Assembly (NCBI GenBank): GCA_017515425.1
Contig: JAFWFU010000007.1
Span: 89,800-153,799, forward strand
DNA: 64,000 nt
Source: Mogibacterium sp.
GTDB lineage: Bacteria; Bacillota; Clostridia; Peptostreptococcales; Anaerovoracaceae
Reading direction: 5' to 3'
A model generated the notes under the pieces. It saw nothing but the letters and a program-made list of their open reading frames with translations, searched no databases and was not told where the DNA came from. Shown piece after piece: positions 17,092 through 26,400 of this stretch (the first letter of the stretch is position 1; each line of letters starts with the position of its first letter). The position numbers were made by a program, and so were the translations under genes.

Positions 17092-17850
17092 CTATAGCTT
17101 TAGCACTAGCAGGTCTCCGATATTCCAGAGGAATAGCAGATATATCGTCACCGCCGCAAGCCCCGCCGGCAGCATTGCATTCCTATCCTTAATGCTCCCC
17201 TGCCCCGCGGCAATCTTAATCATCGAATATACGGCGAAGAGCACTGTCGTCAGTACGAATATGATTATGACACCCGCGCTACCCGTGATAAGCCCCATGC
17301 AGCCGAAAAACTTTATATCCGCGCCGCCGATAGAGCCCGTTTTGAACAGAATATTTCCTAGTATAAGTATGGCGAACGACAGTCCGAGCCCTGTCAGCGC
17401 CCCTGCCGCCTGCTCCCACCATTTATCGAAATAGCCGTTAAATGATATGGCAATAGCAATGAGCCCCCAGCTGAATTGGTCGGGCACCACTTGATACAGA
17501 CAGTCCGAAACAGCCATCTCCAGCACTATGAAGAGCACGCATAGCACAGATATTTCGTATGCTATGCCGCCGCCACGGATAGCCAGATACAGCCCCGACA
17601 TCATAAAAAATCCCACGAAAGCATACTTCCATGGAGTGCTGGGCAGCCTCTGCCTTCCCATAGCATCCGCCTCAAGGAGCTTCTCGGGCATTACCCTGTG
17701 CGGCTCCTCGCCGCGAGGCGCATTCTCATCATAGTCCTCGAACCATTTAGCAGGCATTCTATTGAACGCCACAACGCTGCCGTTTCCCATTATGACGGCG
17801 AATGCTATCGCGATTGCTATTCTGATAATAAACTCTGTCCTATAATCCAA
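17092..17850 (-). CDS. Type IV prepilin peptidase (A24) family protein
   Basis: A polytopic membrane aspartyl protease of about 252 residues. The two catalytic aspartates are visible: Asp116 in MAVSDCLYQVVPD and Asp178 in GGADIKFF (GxGD-like). Family members cleave type IV pilin or archaellin-like leader peptides. The N-terminal methyltransferase domain with its CxxC zinc motif is missing, as in TadV/CpaA-type minimal enzymes; a loop of about 50 charged residues (35-75) lies after the first membrane segment. No pilin genes are in view. Confidence 0.85.
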   Translation of the reverse strand: MDYRTEFIIRIAIAIAFAVIMGNGSVVAFNRMPAKWFEDYDENAPRGEEPHRVMPEKLLEADAMGRQRLPSTPWKYAFVGFFMMSGLYLAIRGGGIAYEISVLCVLFIVLEMAVSDCLYQVVPDQFSWGLIAIAISFNGYFDKWWEQAAGALTGLGLSFAILILGNILFKTGSIGGADIKFFGCMGLITGSAGVIIIFVLTTVLFAVYSMIKIAAGQGSIKDRNAMLPAGLAAVTIYLLFLWNIGDLLVLKL

Positions 17851-17919
17851 TCCGCACTTTCGTCTCTCAATAGCTGCCTATCTCTGTATCTCAATATCTC
17901 AATATCTCAGTTTCCCGTC

Positions 17920-18867
17920 TCATTTACCATTCTTATCGAGGCAGTAGTCGAGAAAATCCTTCATATCCTCATACACCCTGTCCTTATCTAGTTCATTCAG
18001 TATTTCATGCCTATCATCACCGTAAATCATTATATCAACATCACAGGGCGTATTTTCGCTATATACCATGAATGCTTTTCGAACGCCCTCACCCCAATTC
18101 CCGACGGGATCCTCCGCGCCGGCGGCAAAGAGTATCGGCAGCCCCTCGGGGAGCTTCCTCATTCTCCTCACATCATGCGCCTTCTGCATTCCGTCAAACA
18201 TATGATAATAGGCATTCGGGCTGAAATGAAAACTGCACCAAGGGTTCGCGCGGTAGCCGTCCACGATATTCTCATCTCTTGTCAGCCAATCCTTATTCGT
18301 CCTCGGATTTTCAATCCTCTTTAGATTGTTTCGGAAACCTATAATATCTATCAGCTTCGCAGTCTTGCCCGGCTTTCGAGTTCCAAGCAGTTTTGCCAGC
18401 ATCTTCCCGACCTCCGCCATTATCTTAGGCTGCCAAGCCGTCCCCATGACGATTATCCCTGCCAGCCCCTGAGCGTAGCGCGCGTCCTTTTCGGTAATAT
18501 ACTGTCTGAGCAGAAATGACCCCATGCTATGCCCTAGCATTAAATATGGCAGTTTCGGGAATTCCTCCGCCATCATAAGCCTAAGCTGATGAATGTCTGC
18601 AATCACCCAGGCATTGCCGTCCTCCCCAAAATATCCGTGATATTCGTCGGACAGCACGGATTCGCCATGTCCCAAATGATCCTCACCCACCACGATATAT
18701 CCATGCGCCGTCAGAAAGCGGGCGAAATCATTATAGCGGTCAATGAATTCAACCATGCCATGAATGATTTGGAGGATAGCCTTAGGCTCTCCTTCGGGCT
18801 CCCACCTTATGCCATGTATCTTTGTCTTACCGTCAATAGACGGATAGTAGAAATTATTTTTCTTCAT
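17920..18867 (-). CDS. Alpha/beta hydrolase, lysophospholipase/monoacylglycerol lipase-like
   Basis: A 315-residue Hydrolase_4 family serine hydrolase. The nucleophile is Ser114 in LGHSMGSF. DHLGHGES (63-70) precedes it, LFAAGAEDPVG supplies the acid and YGDDRHEIL the His. No signal peptide is seen, so it should act on lyso-phospholipid or monoacylglycerol substrates in the cytoplasm. GGGGGATAGG precedes the ATG. It lies alone between the prepilin peptidase and arginase genes. Confidence 0.88.
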   Translation of the reverse strand: MKKNNFYYPSIDGKTKIHGIRWEPEGEPKAILQIIHGMVEFIDRYNDFARFLTAHGYIVVGEDHLGHGESVLSDEYHGYFGEDGNAWVIADIHQLRLMMAEEFPKLPYLMLGHSMGSFLLRQYITEKDARYAQGLAGIIVMGTAWQPKIMAEVGKMLAKLLGTRKPGKTAKLIDIIGFRNNLKRIENPRTNKDWLTRDENIVDGYRANPWCSFHFSPNAYYHMFDGMQKAHDVRRMRKLPEGLPILFAAGAEDPVGNWGEGVRKAFMVYSENTPCDVDIMIYGDDRHEILNELDKDRVYEDMKDFLDYCLDKNGK

Positions 18868-18887
18868 AATCCTATCCCCCGTTAGTC

Positions 18888-19000
18888 ATGTCTGACTTAA
18901 TGCCTCGATTCACATCTCAGTTCACACCTAACTTCACCCCTCGATTCCTGCCTCAGTTCACACCTGAGTTTTCAAGGCTCGTTCTCTTCTTGCATAAAAA
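18888..19000. repeat. 36-bp degenerate tandem repeat downstream of arginase
   Basis: CCTCGATTC begins at 18903 and 18939, each followed by CTCAGTTCACACCT in the same phase, so the unit is 36 bp. The array fills the gap between the arginase stop and the hydrolase start. Confidence 0.7.
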
Positions 19001-19915
19001 TCAGTAAATACATTTCCCGAGGGCGAGCTGTATCAGCTCCGAGGCAAGCTGCCCCGTCTTGTTTCTCTCGTCCAGCACGGGATTTACCTCAACGAGATCC
19101 ATGCTGATTAGTTTGCCGGAGTCAGCAAGCATTTCGACGGCCAGGAATGCTTCCCTTGCCGTTATGCCGTCAGCAACGGGCGTACCCGTGCCCGGCGCAT
19201 ATTCCGGCGTAATAGCGTCCACATCAAAGCTGAGATGAATTCCGACCGTATCTTTTCCCGCAATCTCTATCGCCTCATTCATTACATCTCGCATTCCACG
19301 CATGTCAATATCTCTCATTGAAAAGACATTCATGCCGGCTTCCTTCATTCTCTCAGCCTCAGCCCTGTCAAAATCATGCCCTGCCACCTGCACGCAATGC
19401 GCGGTCGGCACAAAATGAGGCTTCTGCCCGAAGTCAACCATGCTGTCGGGGCCACGACCGCAGACAGCGGAGTAAGGCATACCATGCATATTGCCGCTCA
19501 GAGTCGATTTGTCATTATTCCAATCGCCATGTGCGTCTATCCATATAATGCCTATTTCGCCCTCGTTCTCATAATGCTTGGCAACGGCAGATATGCTTCC
19601 GGCAGCAAGGCTGTGGTCGCCACCGAGAACGAGAGGGAAACGTCCCTCATCAAGCGTCATTTTCACAGCCTGGTAGAGCTCCTTATTCGTGGCATTCACC
19701 TGCTCGAAATTGATCATATTTCTAAGGCTCATGCCGTCCTCCGGCGGTACAATATCGCCCTTATCCCGCACGGTATAACCCATATTGCGGAGATCCGGCT
19801 TAATGCCCGCATAGCGAATTGCCAGCGGGCCCATAGCGACGCCCTTCTGCGACGCCCCAAGGTCAATCTGCACACCGATAATATCTATATTTTTATTCCT
19901 ATTTAATACGTCCAT
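19001..19915 (-). CDS. rocF: Arginase
   Basis: A 304-residue binuclear-manganese ureohydrolase that hydrolyses L-arginine to ornithine and urea. The metal-binding signatures are GGDHSLAAGS, WIDAHGDWN and SFDVDAITPEYAPGTGTPV; EVNP closes the active-site region. I chose the ATG at 19915 because GGAAG is then nine bases upstream; an ATG nine bases earlier directly abuts this site. The length fits bacterial arginases and argues against agmatinase. It is monocistronic in this window. Confidence 0.93.
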   Translation of the reverse strand: MDVLNRNKNIDIIGVQIDLGASQKGVAMGPLAIRYAGIKPDLRNMGYTVRDKGDIVPPEDGMSLRNMINFEQVNATNKELYQAVKMTLDEGRFPLVLGGDHSLAAGSISAVAKHYENEGEIGIIWIDAHGDWNNDKSTLSGNMHGMPYSAVCGRGPDSMVDFGQKPHFVPTAHCVQVAGHDFDRAEAERMKEAGMNVFSMRDIDMRGMRDVMNEAIEIAGKDTVGIHLSFDVDAITPEYAPGTGTPVADGITAREAFLAVEMLADSGKLISMDLVEVNPVLDERNKTGQLASELIQLALGKCIY

Positions 19916-19939
19916 ATTGCGCATCTTCCAAAATTAGCG

Positions 19940-19967
19940 TTGCTTTTATCGTCAACTGTGTTATAAT
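19940..19967 (+). promoter_or_regulatory. Promoter of candidate antitoxin RNA
   Basis: TTGCTT (19940-19945), 16-bp spacer, TATAAT (19962-19967) with an extended TGT just before it. It reads rightwards, away from arginase and toward the small-peptide gene. Confidence 0.65.
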
Positions 19968-19973
19968 ATCTGC

Positions 19974-20067
19974 AAGAGAGGAAGCCTCTAGCGGCGACCT
20001 CCGGGTTTCAAAAGGTAATAACCTATTGCAACCGTCTAAGGTCTCAGCTTAGGCGGTTACTTTTTTC
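19974..20067 (+). ncRNA. Candidate type I antitoxin RNA, convergent with the small toxin gene
   Basis: A predicted short transcript begins about seven bases after the TATAAT at 19962 and ends at a strong terminator. The stem is AACCGTCTAAG (20030-20040) with CTTAGGCGGTT (20048-20058), followed by TTTTTT. Its 5' part holds GGAAGCC, GCGGCGA and ACCTCCGG, the same blocks in the same order as the 5' part of the opposing toxin mRNA. The terminator hairpin covers the toxin stop codon, so the two RNAs overlap at their 3' ends. The layout resembles txpA/RatA and par-type systems. No protein is encoded. Confidence 0.6.
20030..20067 (+). terminator. Rho-independent terminator of the candidate antitoxin RNA
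   Basis: An 11-bp stem with one G-T wobble (AACCGTCTAAG / CTTAGGCGGTT), a 7-base loop and a run of six T. On the opposite strand it lies across the toxin stop codon. Confidence 0.75.
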
Positions 20068-20128
20068 TGTTGTAAGCAACAAGTGCTGCGACGGCAATCA
20101 GTGCCATGAACAGTTCATAATTACTCAT
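20057..20128 (-). CDS. Candidate type I toxin: 23-residue hydrophobic peptide (Hol-Tox/TxpA-like)
   Basis: A 23-codon gene with one of the strongest ribosome-binding sites in the window (AAAGGAGGTGG, seven bases before the ATG). The peptide starts MSNYELFMALIAV, continues as one hydrophobic helix and ends YNRKK. The MSxYE-xxM-start and basic end resemble the holin-like/TxpA toxin family, though it is shorter than most members. It should insert into the membrane if expressed. It has its own promoter at 20210-20238, a structured leader of about 75 nt and an opposing RNA that overlaps its 3' end. The toxin role is inferred from layout and sequence style. Confidence 0.65.
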   Translation of the reverse strand: MSNYELFMALIAVAALVAYNRKK

Positions 20129-20209
20129 ACAGCCACCTCCTTTCACTGTCTGTGCAGTACCGGAGGTTGGTTTTCGCCGCCCTGGGCTTCCTTATTCTCT
20201 TGCGACCTA

Positions 20210-20238
20210 ATTATATCAATTCTGCGAAAGCTCCTCAA
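20210..20238 (-). promoter_or_regulatory. Promoter of the small toxin gene
   Basis: On the minus strand TTGAGG (20233-20238), 17-bp spacer, TATAAT (20210-20215). Transcription should begin near 20203 and run through the leader and peptide toward 20040. Confidence 0.7.
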
Positions 20239-20246
20239 TAAGTACC

Positions 20247-20280
20247 ACGCAAATAGGGGTCTTGTGACCCCTATTTGCGT
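20247..20280. repeat. Perfect 15-bp inverted repeat with 4-base loop
   Basis: ACGCAAATAGGGGTC (20247-20261) and GACCCCTATTTGCGT (20266-20280) are exact reverse complements separated by TTGT. There is no T-run on either side, so it is not a standard terminator. It lies directly upstream of the toxin promoter. Confidence 0.85.
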
Positions 20281-20405
20281 GTTCAGTTACAGAACGGTTA
20301 TTGCAGGGATTCTTGTATGAATCCAAGGTTGGTTATGTTATGCAGTATGGTCGTCCTGTGCCTATTCCATGTCAGAATGACAGAAGTGTCATTTTGTCAT
20401 TCCTA
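20281..20405. other. Intergenic stretch downstream of the giant surface-protein gene
   Basis: No gene is seen. Near the right end AATGACA-GAAG-TGTCATT forms a short hairpin with a further TTGTCATT copy beside it. This could be a weak end signal for the 2271-residue protein gene, but it lacks a T-run on the minus strand. Confidence 0.5.
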
Positions 20406-23400
20406 TTACTTCACTGTCACTTTGCGACCCACATTCGCAGTCGTGAAGAACTTCTTATACTTCTTGACGAATTTCTGGTTGACCTTCTTCGCTCCAACCT
20501 TCACCTGAACGGTCTTGATCTTTGAGCCCTTGAGCGAGCCCTTTACACTCTTCTTCGTCAGTGCCTTCGTCCTGAGTACAAGCTTAGTAGCCTTGCTCTT
20601 TCTGAATGCGTTCTTGTCAATCTTATCGACATTCGCGCCAAGAGTAACCTTCCTGATCTTCTTAGCCTTGAATGCTTCTCCGGCAATTCTTATTACATCA
20701 TAGGTCTTACCATTGCTCAGCGTCACAGTCTTAGGAATGTTGACGTTCCTGGCGTTCTTAGCCTGAACGAGCATTACATCTCCTGTTCCTGTTGCAGTCG
20801 GAACCGCAATTATCTGATACATATTTTGACCCGCCAGATGCTGCGTGCCTACCTCGAATCCGCTCGAGAGCGGCGCAATCTTAGCAAGGGCTGCGTTCTT
20901 AGCCGCCTCTACCTCTGCGACCGTCTTAGCCGCGTTGATTGCAGCCTTACCCTCTGCGATAGCAGCCTCAGCAATCTGTCTCGAAGCACCGGCGTACTGA
21001 GTGACGTCTATCTTGTCAAGCTCAGCAAGAGCCGCCTTCTTCGCTGTCGCAAGCTCTGCGTCTATCAGCGATCCTGCTCCGTCCTCGAGATCCTTGAGCG
21101 CATTCTGCTTATCTTCGAGTGAAGAACCGAGGTTGTTCAGGAGGTCCTCAAGAGCTTTCAGCTTAGCCTCAAGCGCCTTAAGCTCATCTTCTGAAAGACC
21201 GTCCTTATACTTTTCTATAAGCTTCTGGATTTCGATATATCTTTCGTATATCTCCTTATCTCCCGGCTGCTCAATCTTCTTCAGCTCTTCGAATGCTTTT
21301 TGCAGATCCTCAAGCGCCTTTTGCTTCTCCTCAAGGCTCTTGCTTGAGTCTTTGATGATAGCCTCAGCCTTCTTGATCTCCTCAAGGATCTTATCCAGCT
21401 CTTCCTTAGGTACCCAATTATCGTCTGTGCTTACATCATGTCCGTTCTCGCTCGTCTTATACTTCTCAATGAGCTTTTCGATCTCCTTGAAGCTTTCGTA
21501 AACTTCCTTATCGCCGCTCTTCTGAGAGCTTATAAGCTTCGCATACTCCTGCTCAAGCTTTTCAAGAGCTTTTTCCTTCTCTGCGAGAGACTTGCTCGAA
21601 TCGTTGATGATGTTCAGAGCGTCGTGGATTGCCTGACGGATATTCTCCATCTCTTCCTGTGTAACCCACTTGTCGCTCATGCTTACATCATGCCCGTCCT
21701 CGCTGGTCTTGAGCTTGTCAACCGCCTCGCTGATCTCATCAACTCTCGAATTGACATTGCCGCCGGTCTTTAAGCCGTCCTTCTGGGCAATTCTGAAGGC
21801 ATTTGCAGCCTCATTCAGATCCGCGATAGCCTGGTCGATTTCCGCATTCGTTACGCCGTTCTTATTGAGAACAGCCTCCGCGTCTGAAATCGCCTTGTCG
21901 AATTCGCGTTTCTCTGCCGCCGTTACCCACTTCTCATTATCCCATACATCTGAGCCGTCCGTGCTTATATTGATGTCATTCGCATTCTTCTTCGCAGCGT
22001 CGACAGTCTTTTTCGCTTCTGCTATATCCGTAGCAGAAGCCTTGTCGCTGACTGTTACAGTGCAGCTCTTCTGTACGGCATTGCCGTTCTTACCGCTTAC
22101 AATATAGGTGAGCTTATAGACTCCCGGTGTATCGGTGTCTACCGTATCCTCGCCGGCTTTCAGCGTAATCTTGCTTGTCAGGTCGGTCTCGTATCCGTCG
22201 CCGTCCTTCGCGCTTACGCCCTTCTTCACATTGAAGCTCTCACCCTTTGTGATAATCTTATCCTCAACTCCGCTGAATACAGGGTCGTCCGCCTTAACAG
22301 TTACAGTTCTGTCCTTCTTCACCTCTACGCCGTTAGTACCCTTCGCCTTATATGTGAGGTTGTAATCTTTTGCGTATCTGGTGTCGACGTTTCCTGTTAC
22401 CGTAAAGTCGATGCCCGTCTCATAGCCGTCGCCGTCTACGGCACGAACGCCAGCTCTCGGATTGAAGTTGCTGCCAAGCTCAATCTCTACGTCGTCAATA
22501 CCTTCGAGAGAAGCATTTGTTGACAGTACAGTTACATCTCTCTTCGCCGTGATCTTCTTATTATTCTTACCCGTTACGCTGTATGTTACCTCGTATTTAC
22601 CTGCACGAGTCGTGTCAAGATTATCGGATATGTCGATATTTGTAATCACAGCACCCTCGCCGCCGTTATCTCTCGCCGAGACTCCTGCAAGCGGGTCGAA
22701 GATGTCGCCTCTTGTTATCGTCGCCTCTACCATTCCGTAGATTACGGCATCCGCAAGGGCTCTGACAACTACGCTTACTTCGTGAGTTACCTTAACGCCA
22801 TTCTCTCCCGTAGCGGAGAATACCACCTCGTATTCGCCCGGCAGACTTGTATTGACGTTATTGCTCTCTACAGCAGTAGTAAGGCTCGCACCGTTTCCGG
22901 CGTCGTCTCTAGCCGTAACACGAATATCCGCCGGGTCGAAGGAATCGCCCACATCAATCGTATATCTGTCCGGACCGGAGATCTTCGCGTCGCTCGTCTG
23001 AATCGTGACATTCACGGTTCTTACTACTCTTACCTCGTTTCCGTTAGTGCCCGTTACCTTGTAGACAAGCGTGTTTGCACCGAGTACGGAAGTGTCTACA
23101 GTTCCTTCAATAACGATAGCGTCTGTAAGGTCAGCGCCTGTTCCTCCGTCATCATAGGCTGTGACTCCGTTTCTGGCGTTGAAGTATGCACCTCTCGCGA
23201 TGCTGGTGTTTTCTGCGCCGTAGATTACAGCGTCAGACTTGACGATTACAACATCCTGCACCTTGATGGTTCTCCTTACTGTTACGCTCTTTCCGTTCTC
23301 GCCTGTTACGCTATAGGTGAGATGCCATGTTCCCGTCTCGTTGGCTGTTCCGCCGGAGAACTTGTCAACATCACCCGAAATGTCAATCTTGCTTGTCAGG

Positions 23401-26400
23401 ATTGCTCCTGCTCCGCCGTTATCGTATGCTACAACGCCTGCTCTCATATTGAAAGCGTCGCCCTTTTGCAGCACCTTGTCGGTCGCTCCAATGATGACTG
23501 CGTTTTTAGGTGTTACCGGAGGTGTCGCAACTACGGTGAGAGTCCTGCTCTTCTGCACTTCCTCGCCGTTGCTTCCCCTTACCTTATAGACGATGGTATA
23601 TGTGTCCGCAATATTGACGTTGAAGTCGCCCCTGTATGTTACCTCATCGGTAATATCCGTGCTTCTTCCGTCTCCGTCATAGGCTTTTACACCCGCCATA
23701 TAGTTGAATCCGGTTCCCTTGAGGATGGACACATCCTCCGCGATTATCGTTGCATTCTTTGCCTTTACCGTGATGACTCTCGTCTTGGCAACCTCTCTGC
23801 CGTTAGATCCCGTCACCTTATAGACTATCGCGTAAGTGCCCGCGCGGGATGTGTTCACCTTTCCTTCGACCGTGATCCTTTCCTTCGGGATATTGCTGCC
23901 GTTTCCGTCCTCAGCGCTTACGCCCGCCATAGCATCGAAGTTCTCGTCAAGCTGTACAGTCTTGTTGTCGATACCCTTAATTACCGCACTTGCGCTGGAA
24001 AGTACAGTTACCGTTCTCTTCTTGGAGACTTCGTTTCCGCTCTTTCCTGTTACCTTATATGTAACCTCATATTCGCCCGCAGCAGTTGTGAGTCCACCGG
24101 CGTCCACAGGTACGGTATTCGTAACGCTTATCGCTGATGTGAGATCGTCGCCCGAGCCGCCTTCGTCGCCTGCCGTAATTCCGTCCATAGCGTCAAAGGC
24201 CTCGCCGAGTGTCAGTGTCACATCATTTACTCCGTAGATTACCGCATCCTCATATTCCGGTGCCTTTACTACGTTCAAGACCATTCTCTTCTGAATTTCT
24301 TTACCGTTTGCACCCGTCACCTTGTAGATGATCTGGTATTTCCCTGCTACTGCCGGGTCTGGAACACTGCTTCCGCCTACCACGATCCTATCTGTCAGAT
24401 CGGTATAATATCCGTCGCCGTCCGTCGCCGTTACACCGCTCATAGCATTGAAAGTCGTGCCCGCATAGACAGTCTTTTCATCATCTACGCCATTGATTGC
24501 AGCATCATCCGCTCTTACGACGATCTCTCTGTCTACACTTGTCTCTACTCCGTCAGATCCCGTAACAGTATAGTTTACATAATATGTTCCGGCTTTGCTC
24601 GTATCCACATTACTGCTGAAAAAGATCTCATTCGTATCTATCGGCGTGCCGTCCACATCTCTTGCTGTTACGCCTTCCATCGGGTCGAAGGCTGCTCCTC
24701 TCTGGATTGTATTTGCTGCATCCTCAGGTATCTCGATCGTCGCATGTTCAGTAATGATGAGACCCATTGAAACAGGCTCGGATGCGAAGTCTGTGAAAGC
24801 GTCCTCGTTTACTTCCTCTGAGAACAGCTCGAGAGTATATGCTCTCTCCGCTATATCGTCCGGCAGAGTAACCGTTACGCTTCCGCTTCTCGTGCTCGAT
24901 TTGTCAATCTTCTTGAGCTTCGCATAGTAAACAGGATTTCCTGTATTCTTGTCGCTGATCAGGCAGGAGATATATCTGTTGTCAGCTTCCTTAGCGTCGC
25001 TGTACTCGAAAGATATCTTTTCCTTCGGATGAGCGACCTTCTGCTTCGCATTTTTAATCGTCAGAGTCTGATCCTTATCCTCAAGAGTGAACTTGATCGG
25101 GCTTGCCTGGTTGTTCACCTTGATGAATCCGCTCTCCAATGTTGCAGATGATTTACCTGCACTTCCGGCTGTAGATGCCATTATCATATCTCCAAGATAT
25201 ACATCAAATACCGGACGCACGATTCCGTTTTCACCTACATTATGCGTTTCACCTATGCTTCCGTCGACTTCTGCTGTATATGCTATATCGCCTTCGTCCT
25301 CATGGGCGGTCTTGAGCCACCACCAGCCGTCACTGAATGTGAGGAGATCCTGATTGGAATGCTCTGCCGTTTTCTTATCCAAAGCGCCGAATCCTGATGC
25401 GTGAGTCTGCTCTTTCTCGAGGAATGTGGTCGCAGGGGCTCCGCTGCCGTTCAGCATTTCCTTCATCTTATTCTGGAGCGTGCTGCCCGCATATTCATTA
25501 GGAGCTGCCCATGCCGGGCCTGACTCGTTGTTCGCATACAGCACTCCGTTATACGGGGTAAAGCCATTCGCCGAAGTGCCCGTATTCCTGGTTCTGAAAG
25601 GACTCTTCAGGAATTCGTTATCCTTTAACAAGAGCTTCACTCCGCCGTTTACATTCTGATTGTTGCGGAGCACATACCAATCATATCCGCCGTATTTTAC
25701 GACAGTAGTCGTGCCTGTTGTGCTGTTCGCAACTATGTCGCTTACTCCCTTTCTCTTCTTGACGGTAAGCGTTCTTATTGCCGTAACCTTCCTTCCGCTC
25801 TCTCCCACTACCTCGTAGGTAAGTTCGTATGTTCCTACTTCGTTGACATTGTAGGCTTCCGCCTTAGGTCCGAGGATTGCTTTTGTAAGGTCATCTCCGT
25901 TTGCGTCTGTTGCGGTAACGCCCTCCATCGGATTGAAGGAAGTTCCCTTTGCGACAGCGACATCCTCAACGCCCGTGAAGTACGCATCGCGGTCCACTTT
26001 CACAGTCTTAGCCTCCGAACATATATCGCTGTTATACGATCCGTTCGCCTGCTCCATGAATACTTCGCATTGGTAGTTCTCTCCAATATCCGGCAGTTGA
26101 ACCGTGCCGCTCTCCTTTGACTGCGTATCAATAGCCTTCAGCTTTGCATAGGATTTTACCGCTCCGCTTTCCTTATCCTTGATGATGCAGGAAATATACT
26201 GACCCGCACCATAGGTGGCATCCGTATAATGCAGAAGCCCTGTCCTCGTTTCGCTTTCCGCGATATTAAGGCTTTGGCTCGAATCCTTGATGGTGAACTT
26301 GATAGGCGTTCTTGCATCAGGTGATCCACTGACTGCATGCACATCTACGAAGCCTGCGCCCACCGTCGCATTGCTCTTGCCGCCCGCAGCGGTAGAGGTG

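Noticed and set aside
22782-24137. A 451-codon plus-strand frame inside the 2271-residue protein gene
   Set aside because: Antisense shadow of the Ig-repeat region; its periodic codons mirror the repeats of the real gene and no start signal fits.
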